Assembly: GCF_025370935.1 (NCBI RefSeq)
Contig: NC_133494.1
Coordinates: 4,025,136 to 4,089,135 of the forward strand
Direction of reading: 5' to 3'
DNA from: Choristoneura fumiferana
Lineage: Eukaryota; Arthropoda; Insecta; Lepidoptera; Tortricidae
Length of the DNA stretch: 64,000 nucleotides
A program made the translations under genes and the position numbers. The number at the start of each line of letters is the position of its first letter. Within the stretch, counting starts at the first letter, position 1. This document shows positions 22,458-33,401 of the stretch, in pieces. A model generated the notes under the pieces. That model saw only the letters and a list, made by a program, of their open reading frames with translations, did not search any database and was not told where the DNA came from.

Positions 22458-23009
22458 ATGGTAATAACTTCGAGTTTGCGTCCATCTTTTCGTCAGGTTA
22501 TAAATCACTATAAAACATTTAATATCCCACCTCATGGAATTTTAATTTCATCACCGAATGTCGATCCACAAACTGTCGGCGGTTCGCGGAGCAACGTAAC
22601 GTTCAAAGACGAAGCGAAAAGAGAACAAACAAAACAAAACAAACTAGAAGTTGACGGAGCGCGGCGCGGGGGCAGGCAAGCCGCTCCGGCTGGCGAGCCA
22701 AGCGTCGCAATAAATAATGTCGCGCGGCGCCATCGCCGCTGCCAACTGACCGCATGCATCGCGCGCACCCTAGACGTTATGCTCAGTCAACCAACCTTCC
22801 CTCTGCCGAGACACAGCCCGCCGCGCCGACATACAATACGCAAGGAATCGTCGTCGAACGCTTTGTCCGCAAGCGATCTCTCGGAAGAGGGACTAGAGGC
22901 CCTTTTACGACTTCCAAATTACTACAATACCCCTAGATTCGAATCCTTAAAACAAGTGGACCGCATTTTACGTCTAACGCATGTGCAGCGTGATCATTGC
23001 TATCAGTGA
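22458..23009 (+). CDS. Unidentified 183-codon ORF in a GC-rich block
   Basis: Starts at an ATG (AAAATATGG) and runs to TGA. I do not recognise the protein. The C-terminal 75 residues have ordinary protein composition (PPRRHTIRKESSSNALSASD, then EEGLEALLRLPNYY and ESLKQVDRILRLTHVQRD) with two predicted short amphipathic helices. The middle is arginine/alanine-rich and may be read-through of GC-rich non-coding sequence. An AG at the end of GTTATGCTCAG (about 22783) could be an acceptor making only the C-terminal part exonic. It lies 275 bp beyond the eIF5A stop codon, convergent with it. Could also be chance. Confidence 0.35.
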   Translation: MVITSSLRPSFRQVINHYKTFNIPPHGILISSPNVDPQTVGGSRSNVTFKDEAKREQTKQNKLEVDGARRGGRQAAPAGEPSVAINNVARRHRRCQLTACIARTLDVMLSQPTFPLPRHSPPRRHTIRKESSSNALSASDLSEEGLEALLRLPNYYNTPRFESLKQVDRILRLTHVQRDHCYQ

Positions 23010-23283
23010 GGGCGAGACCTCGGAAAGGCGCCAGCGGTGGAGCCGAGAGTGCGCACCCCGAAACAGAGTGAAGGATCAACCTTCCTTCGCCTTTGAATGT
23101 TATAAAGGCAGGCAAACGCTCCCAGACCCACCGCCGACGCTATGGTGTGCACGATCCGCGCCTCGCTACTATATTTAACGTTAAATTATACATAATATTA
23201 TGTTTTACATTTATGTAAGAGTTGTGTTTGATTGTAAAAAAATTATACGCTTGTTATATCCCTATAAATGTTGAGTTGGTTGT

Positions 23284-23355
23284 TTATTTGTCGAGAGCTG
23301 TGTTTGCCTTCACCGCGATCACACACTCCTCGCCGCAAGACTTCAGCACGGTACA
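23284..23355 (-). CDS. eIF5A: eIF5A exon 4 (last coding exon)
   Basis: On the minus strand, acceptor ttatttgttccag precedes TGT ACC GTG CTG. Encodes CTVLKSCGEECVIAVK and on to ALDK and TAA. No canonical poly(A) signal is obvious just downstream apart from the AATAAA overlapping the stop codon. Confidence 0.95.
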   Translation of the reverse strand, partial: CTVLKSCGEECVIAVKANTALDK

Positions 23356-26300
23356 CTGGAACAAATAACAGGTCATGTTAGGAATGTCATTTTAACCTTC
23401 CGCATTCAGTTTCAATATACTTTGAGATGTTTAGACACAATCATTCTTTAAATTGAAGGACGCAATTGAAAAATATGTTAACTTCTACATCAGAAACTCT
23501 ACACATATTAGGAATTGTTAATAAATAATATTCTCCAAACTTTTGCATAACCAAAGATGTCTTGTACACATTTAACCACAAAATTTCCCGTCATAAAAAA
23601 ACCGGCCAAGAGCGTGTCGGACACGTCCGAAATAGGGTTCCGTAACCATTACGAAAAAATTAAGTAATATTTTTCTAAGGATTTCGTATTTTATACGGAA
23701 TCTTCCAAGTTTAGGTATATTTTATACCTCAGGCATACTTAGCCGTTATAGTTTTCCTTGTAAATTTGATATACTTACTACCATCCTGAATTTTTTCACC
23801 AACCGGTTTAGATTTTAGAGTGGGGGGGGGGGGAATACTCGATTTTAATGATTCGAGCAAGTGGGTCTCCTGATGGTAAGAGATCACCACCGCCCATAAA
23901 CATCTGCAACACCAGGAGTATTGCAGATGCGTTACCAACCTAGAGGCCTAAGATGGGATACCTTAAGTGCCAGTAATTTCACCGGCACCAGCAGTAATTT
24001 GCACTTTAAAGTGGAATATTTTGCAAATAAATCACTGAATCGAAAAATCGTTTTAGCAACCCCCTATAGTTTTAAAAGACCTATCCAACGATACCCCACA
24101 TTACAAGGTTAGACGAGAAAAAAAAATCACCCCCACTACATCTATGGAGGTAAAAATTAGGTAACATTTTTTTATTTTATTTATTATTGCACCATTTTGT
24201 CGGCATAGTTTACATATATATTCATGTAAAATTACAGCTTTCTAGCATTGATAGTCCCTGAGCAAAGCCGCGGACGGATAGACAGACTGACATGGCGAAA
24301 CTATGAGGGTTCTGTTTTTGCCATTTTGGCTCCGGAACCCTAAAAACGAGGCATGACAACTATTAACTTATTATTCTTCATAAAAAAGAATAATTATGTA
24401 GAAACAACTGTATTTTTATTTTACGGACAACCTTGAGCTTAGTTTATCGTATTAAATCATATATTTTTAACCTAACCTAACCCAAAGGATTATCTGCTAA
24501 ATTACAAGAACTCAATCATTCAATATCACTTTCGCTAAGTTGATAATGTTTGAAGTGTCATGATAAAACTTGATGATATGACATCACATCACTTGTGCAG
24601 GATGAATTGCAGGTGAAATTTATTTACATCATAGAAGATAAGTGTCAATGAAAAACATAGTTGGAATAAATGTATTCTTAGCCCGAAATCCATATAGATA
24701 GTGAGAACACTATCTCAGGTAAACGGCAGAAGTTGATGTTCGAGTAAATTTAGCACCAACACACCACAGAAGCATATCAGAGACTCTATACTCGTGGAGA
24801 ACCCTTTCATTTCATTTGGAAAACTTAAGTCAAAGGCCCACTTCAATTTTAGAAATGATTGTCACACACAATTCTTGGGGGGCTCTACTCTGAAATTCGA
24901 ATCGTACCGTCCCGCTTTCTCTCGTACAGTCAGCAACAAAGATATGAATACAGCCAAAGCGCCAAAAATATGTTTTTACCTGACTTTATTGCCTGAACAT
25001 TAAGATCGTGTATACATATTTTTGGCACTTTGGCTGTATTCATATTTTTGTTGCTGACAACTAAACACTATTAAAGTGAATGGGGCTATGTTCAAATTTT
25101 TTACTTCATATTGCGTAATTACTATCATCTTCAACAGCTGTTGAATACAAGAATGTATTCTTGTAATCTTATTGTATTTGTGTGTCTTCCGTATTACTGA
25201 ATAAAGGTCTTCTTTATTTCTTTCTTTTTCACGTTTCAACAAATCTGGTAAACAAGTATGCTATGTGCTGCTTTTGCGAGAGTTCTAAACTAGTTACTAG
25301 TAAGCATTGATGTGCGGACTCAGCTCGAAAAACTTTAATGTAGCGCAAACTTGGCGTAATCATTTGCAGATGTCACGTGCAAATTAGGAATATCTAGTTT
25401 TAGTCTTCTAAGTATATAACACATTTCTGCTTCTAATGTAATAATTGTCTTTGAACAACATCAGGTGACCCTGTTGCTTGTTTGCAGTGGTCGCACAGTA
25501 CCTTAATTTAATGTGGGCATGATAGATTTTATGAAATTGTGATAGTGCACTTGGTATTTTTAATAGAGTGTAAGAATAAAAGGATAAACTTTCGAGACGC
25601 GATTCTTCTGAGACCGCAGCTCCTGAGTCTCTCAAGTCTTCCTTTTGCATGCACCTCCAAAAAATATTTTTTGGTAAAAATTTCATTTTTAATACATGCT
25701 TCTTTGCTGACTGTACCTTTTGTCGACTTTGCTTGCATTGTCACCCAAACCACATTTTGTATACCAAATTTCAAGTCGATGCCATTAACCATTGAAGAGT
25801 TCCATTCTGCGGGGCGACCCTGGCCAGACTACCAGATTATTGTATTGTCACGCGATTTACATAAGTATGCCAAATTTCAAATCAATCAGACTACTTGCAA
25901 GATTTGACTACAGATGAAAACGGGACAGGACAGCTGGAACTAAATAAAAGCTTGTAAAATAGTCGATTCCTCACCAGCAGTTCTTTGCCGCTGTCGAAAT
26001 CAGAGCGCAGCTGGGTGCCGAGGTCGCCGTCCGGTATCTTGAGGTCCTCGCGAAGGTCGCCGTTGTCAGCCATAAGGGTCAGGTAGCCGTCGTCAGAGAT
26101 GTCGGTCAGCTGGTAGTCCTCGCGTTTCACGTGAGGCACGTCCATGTTGTGGGTGGAGGGGCAGATATCCTCGTATCTGGTGGAGATTGTTTATTATAAG
26201 TTTGAAGACTTGTAGAATTATAAGCTTATTCTATTTCTATGAAGGTGGTGAGAAAGTGGTTGCCAAATACAGCCTTAGGTTTGTTTTGTACCTTCATTGT

Positions 26301-28675
26301 GCAAAAATATCTGACACGTCCTACTGGCCGTAATAGTCGTATCAGACATTTATGCACGCTTTTTTGTGTCGGATATTGGTGACTGTTATAGCAACTCAAA
26401 TCAAAAGCTACTTTTTAATAACATGATTTTAAAACAAAAGAGTACTTTTACGGTAATCCTAAAAAGCATCGACTTTTCGGCATCACTATTGTGCTATTGA
26501 CAATCTAATAGGGATAATAAAGCTCAAAGTTCAAAATTAATGTATCCCTGTACGGTGATCCCTCAACACAGTGGTGCAGTGAGACGCATAGTCGGGACTG
26601 GTGTATGGTGTTCGAGTACCCTCAGCACGGGAGCAGTATGAACTGCACCCGCGACTCTATGGGCTCGCATAGCAAACTAATAATAAAGTTCAGAGTTCAA
26701 GAGTAGAGTGGAGTTGGAAACTATGTTAATTTTAGACAAATTGAAATACAAATGGTATACCTAAGATTAAGTTAAGTTTTTATTACACAATAGGCTTGCT
26801 ATTGCTAATAAAAGCAAATAATAGTATAGAATATTATTAATGTCACGGATAATGAAATAAAGCATGGACAATATCCATAATTAGATGCAGAAATGAATTG
26901 TTTTATAAAACATAATACTATAATCATTCACTCATAGGATTTTGATAGAAAGAGGTCTGCTGTAGACGATTTAGCAAATATCAAAGAAAACTATTTAGGA
27001 TTCAACCTGGTATCTAATATCCTTGCAGATATCAAAGACACAGGCGTTAACACGTTCGGCCCCGGCAACAATCCACTAAGCTCTTACGCTATGCCTATGC
27101 ATATCCCACAACAGTCACTTATATGCCAGTGAGACGTATACGTGTCACAGACATAATACATTCCGGTACCAGTGGGCAGTGACACAATGTCTGTGACTTT
27201 TTAGTTCTTACTTCCAACCCAGCGACTCGCATGTTGTGTCAAAATAATTTGTACCATTTAAAGGCTACTTATAGCATAAGGGCTTAGCGGAACGTTGCCG
27301 GAGTCGAATGCAATCCAATAAAGCTTAGTGACTAAGCTCTTACGCTAGGCATAGCGTATATCCCTCAGCAGTCACAAATACGTGTCACTGGCATAGGAGT
27401 AAGAACACACATTGTGTCACTGGGGCCGAATGTGTTAAGGTAATGTTATGGAAATTATCTAATGAAATTGATTTCTCGCAACTATGTATTGAATGTAATT
27501 GATAAAGGGCCTCTTGGCTGTCCTTCAATGCTTGGTTGAATGCCTCTTGTAATATATTCTTGCATGATCACACAGTGACGTCATTCTGAGACCCCTCAGT
27601 TATGTTATGCTCCATTTTACAGCTACAACTATCTTTCAGAATATAACGTAAGTTTAATATGGGAGATACTTAAGATGCTTTTTTATATCTATGCAAAATT
27701 GAGAGACAACCTAACCCATGTTTGTGCTAAAATAGTGATCAACAAAATTTATTGATTGCTGATAAATTAATAATACCTAAATTAAATTTTAATCAAGTTC
27801 CAATTATCACTATGGAACCCCTGACCTTTTCTAAAGAGATATATTTTTTAAAACAACAAAAATAGATTATATTAATTACACCAAAATTATACTTAAATAC
27901 ATGAAGCTGCATTTTATTTCTATCATGTCACATAGGTAGCTAATAGTCTCATAGATAGGTTCAAGGTAGTCATGAGATCAATTTATTTTAAATTAAATTA
28001 CGGAAATAATAATAATAAGACTGCAAAAAAGACGATGGCACTACAAAACCAAAATTATAATAGCACTCCTTATAAACAACTTTAATCCTTCTATGCAGGA
28101 AGTAAAAAAAATCTTGCTGAATCGTCTTGAATTCTAATTTTACAGAAAAAAAGACTATAGCCTTAAATTTTGCATGCCATGACTAAACACACAAAAGTTT
28201 GACTTTCTGTTGGTAAATGTTATGTATAATTAATTACCAATATGATATTGACTAATAATATCACTAGATGGCACTATTGACAAGAGGTCTATTTGATGTT
28301 AGTCTTGCTTGAGATTAGACTTTTCCCAAATGCTACAAAAATGTAAAAAGGACTTCAAAATACGAAATCTTATCTTCTGCAATATTTCATTAGTTAGAAA
28401 CACAGCACTAAATGAGAAATAAACTTACTTTTTGCCGTTGAAAATATCAATGCCAACCAAATGGACTTTGGCATGACCGTGCTTGCCAGTCTTAGAGGTG
28501 GACATCTCAACAATCTTGCAGGGGCGACCTTTGAGCATGACGAAACCGTTCTTGCGCAGAGCCGAACATTGCATGGGGAAGGTGGCAGAAGCCCCGGAGT
28601 CCCCGGTCTCGAAGTGTGTGTCCTCGATGTCACCCATTTTGTGGTGTTAGAGTATTAACTACGGTCTGGAGTGAT
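23284..28675 (-). CDS. eIF5A: Eukaryotic translation initiation factor 5A (eIF5A), complete coding region in three exons
   Basis: eIF5A binds the ribosomal E site and relieves stalling, notably at proline runs; it needs hypusine on one lysine. Coding exons on the minus strand (28637-28429, 26176-25975, 23355-23284) total 483 nt, 160 residues, the usual insect length. Residues 1-84 are the SH3-like domain with the invariant loop STSKTGKHGHAK (hypusine site Lys52). Residues from about 85 are the OB-fold domain (REDYQLTDISDDGYLTLM, then SGKELLCTVLKSCGEECVIAVKANTALDK split over two exons). The start is AAAATGGGTGACATC. All splice sites are GT-AG and in phase. A 5' UTR intron (28676 to about 30850-30990) and intron 2 each carry an H/ACA snoRNA-like sequence in host sense. 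Confidence 0.97.
23599..24346 (-). repeat. Interspersed repeat, 'ccggccaagagcgtgtcgga' family, in eIF5A intron 3 (plus nested fragment)
   Basis: Reverse copy of the unit at 53108-53757 and 58158-58835: starts aaccggccaagagcgtgtcgg and ends with ggctccggaaccct. It is interrupted at about 23850-23986 by a piece of the 'gatcaccaccgcccataaac' repeat. A long G run at 23822-23832 is part of it. Confidence 0.7.
24928..25058. mobile_element. Foldback MITE in eIF5A intron 3
   Basis: Arms gtcagcaacaaagatatgaa...cgccaaaaatat and atatttttggc...catatttttgttgctgac. It abuts a truncated copy of the 'ggggggctactacg' MITE (24876-24926). Confidence 0.7.
25975..26176 (-). CDS. eIF5A: eIF5A exon 3
   Basis: Acceptor tctccaccag, donor CTGCTG|gtgagg. 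Completes the split lysine AA|A and encodes YEDICPSTHNMDVPHVKRED through SGKELL. Confidence 0.96.
26299..26388. repeat. Short MITE-like repeat in eIF5A intron 2
   Basis: Related to 37560-37696: aaaaatatctgacacgtcc, gtcgtatcagacatttatgc and gatattggtgactgt are shared. Confidence 0.55.
26538..26670 (-). ncRNA. Candidate H/ACA box snoRNA in eIF5A intron 2 (copy 1)
   Basis: 133 nt in host sense. Hairpin 1 (nt 4-58): basal stem CGAG/CTCG plus CCC/GGG, internal pocket (ATAGAGT opposite CTGA), upper stem CGCGGG/CCCGTG and GCAG/CTGC. Then H box ACACCA (nt 60-65), 14 nt below the upper stem. Hairpin 2: basal GTCCC/GGGAT, upper CTCA/TGAG and GCAC/GTGT. The RNA ends ACA plus three nucleotides (ACATTA). 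This is the hairpin-hinge-hairpin-tail plan of H/ACA snoRNAs, which guide pseudouridylation and in insects commonly sit in introns of translation-related genes. Target not determined. Confidence 0.72.
27051..27434. mobile_element. piggyBac-like non-autonomous element in eIF5A intron 2
   Basis: Ends CACGTTCGGCCCC and GGGGCCGAATGTG are imperfect inverses and are flanked on both sides by TTAA (27047-27050 and 27435-27438), the piggyBac target. Internal inverted pieces (ctaagctcttacgctatgcc, cagtgacacaatgtctgtg) are repeated. No transposase. Confidence 0.6.
27440..28425. other. 5' part of eIF5A intron 2
   Basis: AT-rich unique-looking intron sequence; nothing recognised. Confidence 0.6.
28429..28675 (-). 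CDS. eIF5A: eIF5A exon 2: 5' UTR end and hypusine domain
   Basis: Acceptor gcatttcacag precedes 38 nt of 5' UTR (28638-28675), then ATG at 28635-28637. Donor GGCAAAAA|gtaagt. Encodes MGDIEDTHFE through VGIDIFNGK. Confidence 0.95.
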
Positions 28676-29447
28676 CTGTGAAATGCAAAGATTTGTACTT
28701 TAATAAAGTCCAGCCACAGAAACCACATAAAATTTTTCTTAAAACCTATAGTAACATGGAGTGATGAAATGAGTTCTTTTGAAAGCACACTTTAGGGTGT
28801 GAAAAAAAGACTTGGTCAGACCAAGGTTCATCAAACACCAATCTTCAAGGTATTGCATTCAAACTGGACATGATCCCTCTAACCAATAGTACCTTGGCAG
28901 TACTGCAATGCGTGAGCGTGACTCACACATATGACGAAAAAGCAGAGGTTGTTGACCTAAGTCAATGAACCTTTTAGGTCTAGACAAGTACAAATTTGCA
29001 AACCAATTAAAGTGAAAGTCCAAAAGTAGCTTAATTAGTTTGACAAATCAATATGCCCAAATGTTGCCATATTCAAGCAGTGCTGTTCTTATTGAGGCCA
29101 TAAAAGCAGAATTATTACTGGGTACCACTACCAGTGGATCCATGTACTTTTTTCAAGGACAATTTTTCATATTATGTCACTTTAAATCTGCATTGGTGCT
29201 GTACAAATTGTAAAAAAAAGTCAGAAAATAAATCACTAACTTTGAGCAAAATCTACCTTTTTTATGTACAGTACTACAAGAATGGGCTAATCTGCAAACT
29301 CATAGAAAACATCTCATTATGACATTATTTTAAAAACATTTTCACTTTTTGTATAAAATCAATAATGCAGAAAAAAAAAATTCCTCACGTCTGGCAACTT
29401 TTTTATCTGGTCAACTAGTTCCACTAATTGTGAGGCTTCTAGTGGTT

Positions 29448-29580
29448 AAATGTATCCCTGTACGGTGATCCCTCAGCACAGTGGTGCAGTGAGACGCATA
29501 GTCGGGACTGGTGTATGATGTTCGAGTACCCTCAGCACGGGAGCAGTATGAACCGCACCCGCGACTCTATGGGCTCGCAA
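29448..29580 (-). ncRNA. Candidate H/ACA box snoRNA in eIF5A 5' UTR intron (copy 2)
   Basis: Same length and fold as the copy at 26538. H box ACATCA, end ACATTT. It differs inside by three substitutions: nt 27 (G for A, keeps pairing as G-U), nt 63 (T for C, free position of the H box) and nt 105 (C for T, keeps pairing with G94). Different introns of one host gene, same strand. Confidence 0.74.
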
Positions 29581-30849
29581 TCTTAATAGGTGTCTGCATA
29601 AGGCAACTGGAGAATATTCTGCATGCCTTCTAGATACCAAAACCCTATTGATGAAGAACATGTGCATGACTGGATTTCTTAGCTTTGTTCTGTTTGTTTT
29701 ACAAAATTTGTTCATCATACAGAATAAATTCCAATTCCTAGGAAGATGATTCAAAGATAACATTAGATTGTCATACAGGTAAAATGAATCATAGATCAAA
29801 ATGAAATATCTAGTTGATCTACATAGCAAAGAAAATTCATCACCAAGATTTCATTGTAGTTTTTGCACTAACATAACTAGCCCACCTAAGACAAAAACCA
29901 TGGGACTGAATTCCAAGTGATTCACATAGCTCATCCTACATTTTTTCTGAAATTAAGGATTTTAATAGCCATTTAAAGAATGAAACCAGATCAAAACAAG
30001 ACAACAATAGATGTGCCAAAATATGCCATGTGGTAACTAACTACACAAAGTTCTGTCAATGAACTATCATTAACACCAAATGCATAAGAGGATCAATAAA
30101 GCAAGCAGGTAAGTACGAAAATTAATAAGTTATGAGCGCGTATTCTCAGGGAAATCACCACTAATATGTAGAAATGTATAACACACCATATGTTTAGCTG
30201 ATAATAGTCACTGCTGTGGACGAATGACATGTCGAAAAATATCACCTATGGATGCAAATATCAGATGTTATAGTATCCTGAAGGATAATAAGGGAACACC
30301 AACACGAATTTGTCAAGTCATACACAACAAATACCTAACCTATACGTGTAAGAGCTGCCTCAGATTTTCACGGTATGGCAAAATTTGACGACTTAACCCC
30401 ACCTAGCGCAAGGCAAAGTAAACCTTTGTACGCTTTATTGAATCAAGATAAAATGTACGAGAAAGTAATGACTTAGAATCCAAAAATATGCAAAATTTTA
30501 GATAAAGAACAATAAAATCAGGCCTGAACTGGCGTGGTGAGAACAAGAGCCCAGCCGTGTGGTCTCTCGAACATGTGGCGAGCAGCGAAAGGACATCTTG
30601 AGCATGTCTTCGACAAAATGCACTTGGATTTTATGAATCACACACCTTTTTAAATAAACTACACAAGGATTTCAATCACATAAATGTTGCAAAAAGAACG
30701 TGCGAGTTCAATCACACTGAATGAAAGAGATAACGAAAAAAATAGCGTTTGACAAACGTGCCGGCGCCGCGGTGCTAACATTTTCCTTATTTACACAAGA
30801 ACCACACCATAAATTCGCCCTATCACCGTGAAAAAATCTTCTTCATGTA
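29581..30849. other. Promoter-side part of the eIF5A 5' UTR intron
   Basis: No repeat or coding signal recognised. A GC-richer patch at 30525-30605 and another around 30755 may be regulatory, but nothing specific supports this. Confidence 0.4.
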
Positions 30850-31025
30850 ACATACTTACAAAAATAGTAATCACAACGATTTTTAAAGGAATCACGATAA
30901 AACTAAGATATTTATCGACACTCACATGTGACCGACGGGTTCTTCAACCGAAAGGTCAATTTGCGCCTGCGTAGCACCTACAACACTCACTTCCTGTAGC
31001 GGGGTTCACAAAATGTCAGCAACGC
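30850..31025 (-). promoter_or_regulatory. eIF5A: Probable eIF5A promoter and non-coding first exon
   Basis: Two good minus-strand donors occur upstream of the coding exons: GGAA|gtgagtg (ending exon sequence at 30991) and TTTT|gtaagtatg (exon sequence ending 30859). Either could end the untranslated first exon that joins the acceptor at 28676. Start site not resolved. Confidence 0.4.
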
Positions 31026-31559
31026 CACCTTATTTTGGCGGTAATTACAATATGTTTAATTATTTGTCAAAATAAATCACATACTGATACTAAACTATAT
31101 GCTAATAATTCTTTTAGTATTTAATTAGTCACATTTTTTTTAATTCGTTTATTATTTATGCATTGATATTTTATAAGAGTATGCAAACGATTCACTGCTT
31201 TACCCTAACAGCTTTAGTACTAAACGTGATCAAGAGATGGCAGTCCAAAGCGAGTAGATTGTTTTTCATTGTCAAGTTCAAAAACAAATAAAATTATGTT
31301 TTGTGTTATATAAAATTTATAATAGCGAAAAAAAGAGATGAAATTTTAATACATCTATGATAGTTTGCAAACATCATTTATTATACTCGTCATTATTCCA
31401 GTATTCTTTCAATACTACCGCTAGATGGCGTTAGTAGTTCGAATTATATAAAGCGTCTGCCACATAATCGCACAATCCGTCAAAATGAAAATATTGAGTC
31501 AGCATCATGTCAGCATCATTGAGTATTTCGACGGTTCCTTGGCGTTACAGCGTGGCAAG

Positions 31560-32276
31560 CAGGGCTTGTTAACGTTACCAAATTCACATTATAAGTAACG
31601 TTAAAATCATATAAATACCCAGTACCGGTATTAAAATGAAACGTTAGTTGATAACTGAACATTATAGTATCGTTACCCAATTAACGTTACTTTACCGGTA
31701 ATTTTACGGGTAAATTCTTAGATTATTATATTTACTTAGATACACAGTCCCGAAGAAAACTTCATATTTTAACAAACACGGTCAACGTGACATTTGCAGC
31801 TATATTCAGGTTGATGCCAATATAGCTAACAATAATTCAAATTCATAAAATTGCTCTATATGTATGTACCCAGTATTTACTGATGAATCAGTAGAACTTA
31901 CAAAACAAGATATCCCATCCTATTTTTCTCATTTTTGAGCCGGTATTCACACATTTTTTTACGCAGCATTTAGCCATTGTTGACAAATGACACAATCTAT
32001 GGTCAAAACTTCCGAGTTTTGTAGTACTCATTTTTTCCGTCTGATTGTGTATCTAAGTAATATAGTATAATCTAAGGGTAAATTAAATTTACTTTATGAT
32101 TTAATGATACTTTTGAGTTAACGTTAATTTTATGAATAGCTGATAACGTTACCATTTTTATACCGGTAAAAAGTTGTATAAGTAACGGTAAATCATTTAA
32201 CGTTAATTACGATTTAACGGTAAATCTGTTTGACAGCGATAACGTTACCAACTTTTTACCGGTATTTGAAGCCCTG
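31560..32276. mobile_element. hAT-type non-autonomous element, 717 bp, with 8-bp target duplication
   Basis: Ends CAGGGCTT...AAGCCCTG, flanked by GTGGCAAG on both sides (31552-31559 and 32277-32284). Interior is filled with variants of TAACGTTACC and TACCGGTA in both orientations, like subterminal transposase-binding repeats. No coding sequence. Confidence 0.85.
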
Positions 32277-32572
32277 GTGGCAAGGCAGGTCTGTGCTAGA
32301 TTAATCGGTAGGGCCGCGAAGCGTTTTCAAATTGCTCTGTCTTATGTTACGGCCTTCCAACTTCGCGATCGCGTCGGGACTTAATTAAATGTAACTACAC
32401 TAAATGTATACACGTGATCTACACTCGATTAGCAATCTGTAGGGCAGTGCCCCCGCCAAGTCGAGCAAAACAAAACAAAAGCACAAAACACCATACTTTT
32501 CTCGAAGCCATTCAGGCTTTTTTCAACCTATAATTTGGTTATAGTTAAAGCTAGAACACTGAATTTTTTACA

Positions 32573-32975
32573 TTGTCCCAAACTAAGCAAAGCTTGTACC
32601 TACTATGGATACTAGGCAACGGATAAACATACTTTTAAAGATGAACTAGCTGTAGTCCGCGACTCCGTCTGCGTAGATGTATGAAAAATAGTTTACGTCC
32701 TATTCTCAGACCTACCGAATATACACGAAAAAAAAATCGGTCAAGCTGTTTCGGAGGAGTGTGGTCACAAACACTGTGACACGAGAATTTTATATATTAG
32801 AAATACATACTTAAATACATATTTAACATCCAAGACCCTAAAACAAACTTGTACTTGTACTAGCTATTATCTATTCTGTGATTAGGTATTCATACTGCCC
32901 CAGCCGGAGATCGAACCCGGGACCTCAAGCTTAGTGGGCAAGTTCTTTAACCGCTTGGTCATCCGATCGTCGAAT
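32573..32975 (-). mobile_element. tRNA-derived SINE (second family), reverse, split by a LINE tail
   Basis: Outer parts match the family at 33171 in reverse (tgtcccaaactaagcaaagc at the left; gatcgaacccgggacctcaag and gtcatccgatcgtc at the right). The middle (about 32643-32800) is an RTE-like LINE 3' end (tagtccgcgactccgtctgcg, tcggtcaagctgtttcgga). Confidence 0.6.
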
Positions 32976-33170
32976 AATAAATGATATGTGAATTACCTAT
33001 ATTAGATATAAGTACCTAGGGTACATACACGTTAACATTCATCATAATTAATCGACGCTGGTTCTCATGATGTAAATTTGTAAAGTCGTCAGGGAGCCGC
33101 TGCGATCGACATTTTTGATAGGTACATATTTAAAAACTTCATTTATACTCTTCATTTATTTAGACGATCA

Positions 33171-33401
33171 TGGCCTAGTGGTAGAGAACCTGACTACGAA
33201 GCTTGAGGTCCCGGGTTCGATTCCCGTGTCGGGGCAGATATTTGTATGAAAAATACGAATGTTTGTTCACGGGTCTTGGGTGTTTAATATGTATTTAAGT
33301 ATGTATCTATCTATATAATTATATTTTTCCGTTGCTTAGTACCCATAACACAAGCTTTGCTATGAGCTTACTTTGGGACTAGGTTGTCCCGTGAAGACTG
33401 T
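33171..33401 (+). mobile_element. tRNA-derived SINE (second family)
   Basis: tRNA-like head with A box TGGCCTAGTGG and B box GGTTCGATTCC, body tatttgtatgaaaaatacga, tail ending ctttgggactagg. A 5' truncated relative is at about 8650-8800. Confidence 0.75.

Noticed and set aside
29448..29580. Assignment of a pseudouridylation target in 28S rRNA
   Set aside because: Part of the left pocket could pair with a GACTCT stretch, but the right pocket does not fit; no target can be claimed by eye.
28800..29850. C/D box snoRNA in the eIF5A 5' UTR intron
   Set aside because: Two TGATGA-like C boxes exist on the minus strand, but no CTGA at a proper distance with a terminal stem.
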